DNA from: Boesenbergia rotunda
Lineage: Eukaryota > Streptophyta > Magnoliopsida > Zingiberales > Zingiberaceae
Reading direction: 5' to 3'
Assembly: GCA_024364735.1 (NCBI GenBank)
Contig: JAGFNQ010002613.1
Span: 55,612-119,611 of the forward strand
DNA: 64,000 bases
Part shown: in pieces, positions 56,273-64,000 of the stretch
How the letters are laid out: each line of letters begins with the position of its first letter
Numbering within the stretch: the stretch's first letter is position 1
The notes under the pieces: generated by a model
Seen by the model: the letters and a program-made list of their open reading frames with translations, nothing else
The model's database searches: none
What the model was told of the DNA's origin: nothing
Program-made: the position numbers and the translations under genes

Positions 56273-57466
56273 ATATCATCGATCAAAGTTGCTCGATCCT
56301 TATTGTGTATATATTATTCGTAGATGGTGGAGAAAGAAGAAGAAGAAATCCTTGACGCCTCTGACACGCTAGCATGTATCAGTGGAGTCAATTCGATCAG
56401 GTGCAACTACACTGTTGAATCCTGGATTTGACTGAGGCAGAACAACATTTCTGCGAGGATGAATGGAAGGGAAATGAATATTTGCAGGGAACACAGAACA
56501 ACATGCACTTTGATGACAGAAATTAGACAAGATCTAATTTAGTCTTTGCCATTTTGTCATACAACTTATTTCTTAGGCTCATCTGTGTTAATACAAGCAG
56601 CAATAACAGCTGAATTCAAAGAAAGCGGAAACAAACTGATGGTTCACAGCTAGTTTAGAAGTTGGAAGTGTCCATCGGCATAGGATATATAGAACGTGCC
56701 AACAGCTAATAAGAAGTGAAGATTGATGAGCCTATAAACGCCATAAGGAATACCTGGATAAGTTTAATGTTTTATTCAAGAACCAATAAAGTGAGAGCTC
56801 CATTAATACAAGAATCAACCCTCATGGTAATGATGCAGTGCCAGGGTACATTTTCAATTTTCTAGATACTTAAGAATCGAATTTCAATTTCGATAAATTA
56901 ACGGATAATTTTTTTAAATGAGTAGTGGTTAACTTAAAAATACTGAACTAATTGATCATCCATTGCGAGCGCTTGTTGCATGCCCTGGTGATCGATGAAA
57001 AATTTCTATGGGACTAGGCCAATCACCCTAGAATTAGTTGACGTAAAATGGATACATGATGCCAACTAAAAAAAATCGCTCTCAAAGATAACATATTGCT
57101 ACTCTTTATCCAAGTTAACCTTAAATGGGTAAGGAATTGAAGCCTATTGTTCCTACCAAAATGTTATAGATAGTCAAATCATTAGTCAACGAACTTGTTG
57201 ACATGCATTACTCCTCAAAGATTATTGGGGAAGATGAAGAAAGGATCTCTATACACGAGGGCAATAGTGAGGTGTCACTGATGTTAACGAAGTCATCATC
57301 ACCGGGACGAAGACGGGCTGAACTGTCTTGTGTGTTGACAGTCGCTGAGAGCTAGAGGGAGTTGGGGCCAACCGAGATGCCTACAGAGTTGTAGAAGAGT
57401 GTCACCGTGCCCTATATGAAGAATTGATCGTCTGGAGAGCCTGTAGGGAGTAGGGGAGTGTAGGTG
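56273..57466. other. downstream of the CCT gene, no further gene seen
   Basis: The 3' untranslated region presumably lies in the first few hundred bases; no clear polyadenylation signal can be fixed. The remainder is mixed AT-rich sequence without recognisable coding regions. Confidence 0.5.
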
Positions 57467-58255
57467 TCACGCCCCCAGAGGTACACACTTACTTAAAAAT
57501 CGGACAGCATCTCCCCTGTACGACAGATAAGTTGAGACAAATATACATATCTTTCAACATAAAAGATGGCTCAACCATCATAAACATAAACTAAAAGCAC
57601 AACCATGCAGTTAATATCAAAATAGAATTAAGATCTATGGATGGTTCAACCATCATTAACATGAAAAAAGTCTACATACCAAAGAAAACTCAAATGTATC
57701 TATAATAATGACAAAACCAGCCCGATACCTGATAAATGAAATAAAACACTAGTCTAGGAATTAAATGTGGAATGAACGAAAACACAGAAAATAAAACAAC
57801 TACAACAAATAACTAAACTCAACTCCAAAATGAAACGATACGGTGAGACTGACAACTGGATCCTCTCCTGGCTCCAAGTGATTCAACTACCTGCAACCTG
57901 AAACAAAAATAGGAAGCAGGGGTGGTGAGTCCGGGTGGACTCAGCGGGTATACGGATAGACAAAAATATGGCATAACAAAAGATATAATAAGTAGAGAAA
58001 CAACAGGGTACAGTCTCTATGAAATAGAAGATCACCTAAGCATGTATAAAACAATGCAACAACATAATATCAAAACCTCTAAGCATGTATAAAACAATGA
58101 GACAACATATCATATACATGCATGTCAACCAAGTGCAACAATCATAGCTCGTATAAATGCAACAAACACAAGAAAATGTATAAATGCAATCAATGCATAT
58201 GATGCAATGACATGTGTCACCTCTGACGCCAGTCAAGCCACCAACACATCATATC
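57467..58255 (-). mobile_element. 3' part of a Tekay-like Ty3/gypsy LTR, minus orientation
   Basis: Read on the minus strand it contains GCTGAGTCC..GGACTCACC, CCTATTTTTGTTTCAGG and, about 430 bases later, GGGGGCGTGACA at the tip. The same landmarks at the same spacing occur on the plus strand at 60,885-61,337. So this is the 3' part of an LTR in the opposite direction, joined head-to-head to the next one. Confidence 0.6.
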
Positions 58256-61200
58256 TGTGTTGTTAAAATATGGAAACTTAGAGGGCTAAAAGGTAAAAAG
58301 GGATAAATTAAGGGTGGCTATGCGAATGGTCGAAGGTTGGAGGGGTAAATTGCAAAATAGTCAACCCTTATAACTCTTTTTCTTCCTTTTCTTTTGGCCG
58401 ACCGCGGATCAGATCGCGCTCTTCGCCTTCCCGACCATTTCTTCTCCTTCTTCCCCTTCTCCTCCGCGAGCCAGGCCGACCGATTTTCCCTTTCTTCTTC
58501 TCCTTCCAAACGGCGAACCCACGCGATTCTCGCATCATCTCTTCTTCCTAGCAATCGACCCAGCGTTGGAGGTCAGCGAGCCCTTCTTCAGTTGAGCCCT
58601 AGGACCCATCTGTTGGGGGTTGGGTGATCTGGGTGTTGCTCCTCGCCAAGTGGGTCACCGACAATCGCCACCGTCAAAGCCGATAGGAGGGGGAGAGGTT
58701 CGAGCGTTGATTTGGAGGATCGAGGAAGGAGGCCTCCGATCTTTACCTCTTCATACGATTTGGCCACCGAGCGATACCATCGCCAAGGATTGCCGGCGTA
58801 GCTACGAGTTTCGGTTACACTTGAGGTATGCTTAGGGTCTCTGGTTGCTGTGGCTTTGAGGAGTATGGATTAGCCTCTGACTGGTTGTAATCCCTTCTTT
58901 GGCCAAATTAGGAGGGAATCTGAAGGGGTTTCTTGACTTACCAGGAGTTGGGCAGATCCTCCGAATTGTGCCAGATCCGGAACAGAGGACTTCTTACCGG
59001 CCACCACTGAGGTAAGGTTTGGTTTCCATGTATAGGTTTGAATCTGTGATGGTGGTTTGTTCTTGTTCGGATTTCTGCCTTTGTTTGGATTTTAGAATAA
59101 GAATTTGGTTTGATCTTACTCCTTCCTTGGCCGTGAGATTGCTTTACGCGTGGGATGATCTGGTTTAGGTTAGGAATCTGTCATGAATTGGGGGTATGGG
59201 GATTTTGATCCAGTTCTTGGCTGAACTTGTTCAACCGTGAGTTTTTGGGTGTTACGCATTTTGGATCTTGCTGATTTGGTTATTTCAGATTGATCTGGGT
59301 GGCCATGTGCTCCAATTTCTCCTTGCCTGGATGTTCTTGGTTGTGAGCTACAGTTTGTGCTCATCGTGATCAGATTTGGTGTTGATCTATTGGAATTTAA
59401 AATTGGATGGTTTTGGGATCATTTCTATTTGGGTTCTGTTTGTGTTGATCAAATCCCCTTTAGAACAGATCATGTAGGGTTAATCATCAACTTGATCAGT
59501 GGGTAGGTTTGATGGATTGCTTGTATACTCTGCTTGGGGCTTGCTTTGGTGATAGAGAGGTTGTTGTGAGGTGTTCGACTTCCTACCGTGAGTTGTTATG
59601 GGTTGAGATTAGCTTCACCTGTACTAGTTGGACCCGGTTATGGTTAGTTAGATAGGTTGGGTGTTTGGTTAGGTTTAAGTTGAACCTAGTTTTGAATAGG
59701 ATTAGGTTGTCTAAGTAGTGCCTAAGTTCTATAACCTGGTGTAATACAGAATAGCTTTTATATGGTATGATATGTTAGGTTAGCTAAATAATTGTTATTC
59801 TTTTATTCAGGGCGTTGACTGAGTTTTCTTGTCTCGGATATTATTTTTAAACGGGGGGTTCTCGACAGTTGCATACTTCTATATAGGAGGCGGGTATCTC
59901 TGACTCTTCTTTTAGATTAGTCATAGATATATGCTTGATATGCTTTGTTTAGCAATAGAGTAATAGATTGCGATATACGTCTTCTATTTGTCTTGCTGAT
60001 ACTATTTATACTAGACCTGACATGTGATACCTATACCTTTAGGACTTAGGCTATGGTGCATTATCTACGATCCTTGCATATCATGTTGATATCGGTGGAC
60101 TAGATAGTGGATGTTGTTTGACCAGTGTCATGCATCATCGTGCACGTTGTATCACTGTCGATTAGGGGCCCCCTTTGTGGGTAAGTCAGGTCGACAGTCA
60201 TACTGACCTACCCATACGCCCACTCATGGGTTAGTGGTTGACGGGGTATGGATAGTGTGCTCTGTGCTGCTCCGCTTATGCACTCATGGGTTAGTGGATC
60301 GGAGCGTGGTAGCAGGCAGAGGTCCCTCCTTGAGTAGTCCATATACCAGGAGATGAGAGAGAGAGAGATCTCTCCCCCATTTATATACATGGGATAGGGG
60401 TAACACTCAGATAGAGATATCCTCCAGAGATGGCCTGGGGTTGATAGAGATATCGCCAGGATAGGTCATGGAGTAGAGGTGTTACACCTGTAGCATTCCA
60501 TCTACCCGATCGCTCAGGAGCAGTGATGGTAGGGTACGGACGACAGTCACAACCCTACGTCGGAGGGTGGCCTCCGCTCAGCTTCCTTCCGTACATAGGT
60601 GATGATGTCTAACCGATGGCAGGGGTGACCATGTCATTGCACCATGTGCATACGTATATTTTGCACTTGCTTGTGCTTGCTATACTTGGATGCTGCATAT
60701 GATTGACATGCACATACAAGAGACCTATATGCCTGGTTTTGGCGACTCCGCTACATTGGTATTATATTTTCTATTCCCTCTTTCAGTTGTACTTATCACT
60801 GTCTGTACATGTGTTATTTCGATAGTCTATTACACTGTTGCTAGCTTAGACAATCCTGCATATATGATGAGATATCCGCTGAGTACTGTGACTCACCCCG
60901 TTAGTTCCTTGTTTTTATTTCAGGATGATTGTCTGGAGTGCCTGACAGCCTGTCCCAGTTCGCATATTCATCAAGATGATTTCGGGATTTTCTTCTATTT
61001 GATGATGGTACATGTTGGTACCCGTTTTCTGTATTTTTATACCTTACATTTCCGCTACTGTCTTTGTGTTCGGTTGTGTCATTTTATACGGCGGTATAGT
61101 TATACTTTTGTGAGCCATGGTGGCCTTTTGTGCATTGTGCTTTATCGTAAGTCGTACCGGTATGTAGCTTTTGTCATCGTTGGCATTTTTTGTTACTACA

Positions 61201-61337
61201 AACGGTTGTTTTAGCCCTATAGGATGTGGTACAATCGGTCGAGGTGATCATAGAGGTTAGGGTTTTGAATTGTCTGCCGGGTCGAGGGAGTGGCAGTCCG
61301 GTCAATATCAGGCGGGCGGCTCCTTGGGGCGTGACAA
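58256..61337 (+). mobile_element. Tekay-like Ty3/gypsy LTR, plus orientation, about 3.1 kb
   Basis: It contains GAGGGCTAAAAGG, a leader-like C/T-rich stretch, GACGGGG-type phrases, ACGGGGGGTTCTCGACAG (about 59,852), CACTCATGGGTTAGTGG duplicated at 60,221 and 60,281, TTATTTCAGG (60,914-60,924) and the end CTCCTTGGGGCGTGACA at 61,337. Landmarks match a second copy at 62,755-64,000. Its true 5' end is not seen. Open frames within (for example 60,690-61,214) are not conserved proteins. Confidence 0.6.
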
Positions 61338-62304
61338 TTTATTCACTTGGCTATCAGGATTCATAAACTCTAGTACATAGCCTGGAGGTCTAAAGATCGA
61401 ATCCCGAGGAAGGCAAAAATCCACTAACTAGGGGTGGGAAGTTCTTGTGAGTAACGACACGGCCAACGGTCGACGACCTATGGGGTCGTCAAAGTTGAAT
61501 CGCCAAATGTTGATTTGGCTGCCAGGTTGTTGGGCCGAGGAGCCAGGTTGTTGGGCCGCCAAATGTTGATTTGGCCTCCAAAGGGTCCTAGGGGCCAGGT
61601 CGTTACAATAAAAAGGCGTCTTTTTATGTAGCGGCCCCGACCCCTCTAGCGAGGAGCCTTTTTAGGCAGACAAAAATGAACAATATTAAATTCGTGTCTA
61701 TAGTCTTACATAAAAGTATACGTGCTTGTACCTTCGCTCGCGAGGGCAGGACTTTTTTTTTATAGGAGTCGAGGTGTTCGAACGGCAGAGCCGATCGGAG
61801 ATGAACTGGGCGCTGAGCCAAAAGTAAGAGGCATGGAGCCCGGGGCCAATTAGGGCATTAGTCATGGGCACTGAGTCGAAGATAGGAGGCATGAAGCTTG
61901 ATGTCAAGTGTGTGAGGGCGGAGAGGCAGTGATGTGGCTGCTCACACGGAGTCGAGAGCCTGGTAGCAGTAGCTACTCATATGCGTGAGGGTGGAGAGGT
62001 GGTTGTCTAGCATGGGTGCGTAGAGAGGTGATGATGGCAACATCTGATGAGGGGGGGGGAGGCCACGTGAGTAAGGGGGAGTCGATCTAACCGTGGAGGC
62101 GGCGATGGAGACCCTCTGGGTGGCGGCATTGGTGCATGGAAGATGAGAAGAGGGGTCATTCAGTCGGCGGTGACGAATTGGATGTGACCTCATGGTGTGT
62201 GGACTCATTTGGGCGACGGAGGCATCACCAAAGGGGCGGAGGTCCTATAAGAGAGAAAGGGAGGAGATGGCGACATTCATGATGATGAAGTTGATGGGAT
62301 TGAC
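61338..62304. other. SINE-like head and unassigned sequence
   Basis: 61,345-61,410 has A-box-like CTTGGCTATCAGG and B-box-like AGATCGAATCCCGAGG, suggesting a tRNA-derived repeat. 61,495-61,585 contains a duplicated CCAAATGTTGATTTGGC palindrome and GGTTGTTGGGCCG. The rest (to 62,304) is GC-rich with no clear gene. Confidence 0.35.
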
Positions 62305-62752
62305 TGTTGGGTATAATCGTATGGTTAGAGAGGGGGTGAATAGCTCGTTGTCAATCATCTGTCGATTCTTTTTACAAGTGTTAGCTTAGCGCAAGAAGAA
62401 ACAAAACAAAATAATGAAATCAAGAATACAAACATCAACACTTATCGTTTACGTGGTTCGGAGATTCCTTGCTCCTACTTCATGGCATATCCTTAAGGTG
62501 GACGATCCCTCAATCCATCGGTGGATTAGTCCCTGATAATTTCTAGCAAGAGCTTTCTCCTTCTTGGTGGAGAATAACCTCTTGCAATGTCCTCTTCCTC
62601 TTTACAATATACATGTTAGTGATTGAGAAAGAGAGTAGGCTTTGGAAGTTTTGGGCACGAAATAAGAAAGTTTTCAATCACAACTTTGTAACTTTTTCAT
62701 ACCCCAAAACTTTCCTTTAAATAGAGGAAAGAGCTATTAACAAAATAGCTCA
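62305..62752 (-). mobile_element. divergent Sirevirus LTR, 3' part
   Basis: TGTTGGGTATAATCGTATGG with a G-run is the LTR tip. ACGTGGTTCGGAGATTCCTT, CCTTAAGGTGGACGATCCCTC and TTCTTGGTGGAG follow the same order as the LTRs at 15,604 and 36,461. On the minus strand CTCTATTTAAAGG (about 62,720-62,732) is a TATA-like box. It is cut near 62,752 by the next gypsy LTR. No primer site is adjacent. Confidence 0.65.
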
Positions 62753-64000
62753 GCCCTGACCCCAATCGTGTGAGAATCTGGGAAATTTGAGGGCTAAAAG
62801 GCAAAACTTTCGAAATTAAGGGCATGGTTGGGATTTCGAAAAACTGAATAGGTTTTTCTGCAAAAAGCCACCCCTTATTAACTCTTCGTTTTCCCCTATT
62901 CCGAGTGACCTAGCCGCAACAAAACTTTCGATTCCTTCCTCTCCTCTTCGCCTTCCGCCGCAGCCAGGAGAGAGGCCGGATCATCTCTTCTTCTTCCTCG
63001 CAAACCTCCTCGATTCTTCTCCTCCTCCCAACCATCAAGCCCTCGCGACCTCGTGCGATGCTTCTCTTCCGAGCGATCTAGGTCATCTCGGCGAGCCGGC
63101 GACCCGTCCTCGTGCGGCGAGTAGGCGACACCGGAGAGTACCTCTCTTAGCCTCTGGAGTTGAATCGAAGTTATCGGTTTTCCTCTTGTTCTTCATCAAG
63201 CGATCGATCGAGAGCTCTCTCTTCTTCTCGACCGAGTGGTTCTATTTCCGGTGATCTCAGCTACACTCGGATTTGGGCAAAGAATCGCTGCACCGACTCC
63301 CTTCGAGGTAAGAGCCGTATGATATTTAGTTCAGATGTGAAGGAATGGATAAATCGTTGATTAGGGTTTGGTTGTCTTCCATCTGTGAGCTTGATCCTGG
63401 GTTCTTTTGCCAGGAGCTACTGATATTAGGGATTGTTCGTAACTTCTACCTTGATCTTGATTTTGGATTTCAAAGGGGCGCACGCGATTACTACTGTTTC
63501 TGTTGTGCTTTGCTATTGTGTGCTTCGGCTTTGGTCGTGAGGTTAGTGGATGCTCTGTTCTTAGTGATATTGATTTTGATCAGATTGTTGCTTAGGGGTT
63601 TTCATGGGGAAGAGTTAGCTGCCCATGATCAGTGGATGAATTCTGGTCTTACGGATTTTAGTGGTGATAGTAGTTGGATCATGAACTGTAGCTTTGATCT
63701 TAATTGAGTATTATGTATTGGATATTTAGTTAGGGGTAATTAATTAGTATTAATCCTAACTAAATTACCTAGTATACTTAGCTAAGCATCGTGTGAGATT
63801 AAAGCTAAATGATTATGCATTTGATGCAGGTCCTTGACTTGGATATTCAGTTGCGGATATTAGTTGGACGGGGGTTCTCGTCGCCTAAATTTCTTCATAT
63901 CGAGGCGGGTACCTCTGTTTATGCATAGCTAGTCATAGTTAGCAGTAGGGATACCTGATATTTTTATCTCTGTGCTTTTGCTTCGGTAGTTGTATCCGTT
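62753..64000 (+). mobile_element. second Tekay-like LTR, runs off the window
   Basis: TTGAGGGCTAAAAGGCAAAA (62,789), AAGCCACCCCTTATTAAC, a C/T-rich leader and GGTAAGAGCCGTATG are followed by TGGACGGGGGTTCTCGTCG (63,864) and GAGGCGGGTACCTCTG, in the same order as 58,256-59,900. The open frames at 63,160-63,707 fall inside this LTR and are probably not genes. Confidence 0.6.

Noticed and set aside
60690..61214. 174-codon open frame as a membrane protein gene
   Set aside because: It lies inside a Tekay-like LTR, has no recognisable domain, and its residues reflect T-rich composition.

Overview
The window is nuclear DNA of a flowering plant. It is dominated by LTR retrotransposons nested into one another and holds one gene that looks intact and conserved: a CCT-motif transcription-factor-like gene at 54,643-56,272 (+) with four exons. 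The dense Ty1/copia Sirevirus-like elements and the style of the CCT gene suggest a monocot; Zingiberales is a guess that the sequence does not prove. There are no rRNA genes, no CRISPR arrays and no convincing complete tRNA genes.

Layout. 1-9,787: tail of a 933-bp-type LTR, then a decayed Sirevirus (gag end, pol, a palindrome-rich internal promoter split by a 3.7-kb Ty3/gypsy solo LTR, and a truncated spliced accessory ORF). 9,788-12,800: rearranged repeats with TTCAGGCC palindromes and an 86-bp tandem duplication. 12,829-15,603: CACTA (En/Spm-type) transposon remains. 15,604-17,603: solo Sirevirus LTR (-). 17,860-21,440: short non-autonomous copia-type element with two LTRs. 22,430-24,430: RNase H end plus 3' LTR of another copia element. 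24,431-25,808: 3' end of a third Sirevirus (-). 26,269-34,164: Sirevirus-like element with both LTRs, gag, a 590-base assembly gap, an internal promoter and an intact spliced 385-aa accessory ORF. 34,165-38,424: decayed Sirevirus on the minus strand. 38,425-42,560: non-coding retroelement remains split by a solo LTR. 42,560-45,830: possible DNA transposon carrying a fumarase-like gene scrap, split by a solo LTR with a perfect target duplication. 46,505-49,762: a hAT-type MITE, an LTR remnant, an orphan exon and a foldback repeat cluster. 51,250-53,560: MITE, LTR and SINE-like relics. 53,561-56,272: promoter and CCT gene. 57,467-64,000: Ty3/gypsy (Tekay-like) LTR pieces in opposing orientation and a divergent Sirevirus LTR end.

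The most interesting system is the 3' module of the Sirevirus-like elements. Downstream of pol, or of gag where pol is not visible, there is an array of short palindromes, then a core promoter, a leader, a tiny first coding exon, a phase-2 intron and an accessory ORF. Two copies encode homologous proteins resembling the 'putative plant transposon protein' domain. A third copy, on the minus strand, keeps the promoter and possibly the first exon. Each family uses a different palindrome word (GGGCGCCC, GATCGGTC/GACCGATC, AGTCGACT). In the two families where an LTR can also be read, that LTR carries the same word. In the best-preserved element the last GGGCGCCC lies 7-8 bp before the TATA box in both LTRs and in the internal promoter. 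This suggests one trans-acting factor serving both promoters, possibly the accessory protein itself; that last step is inference.
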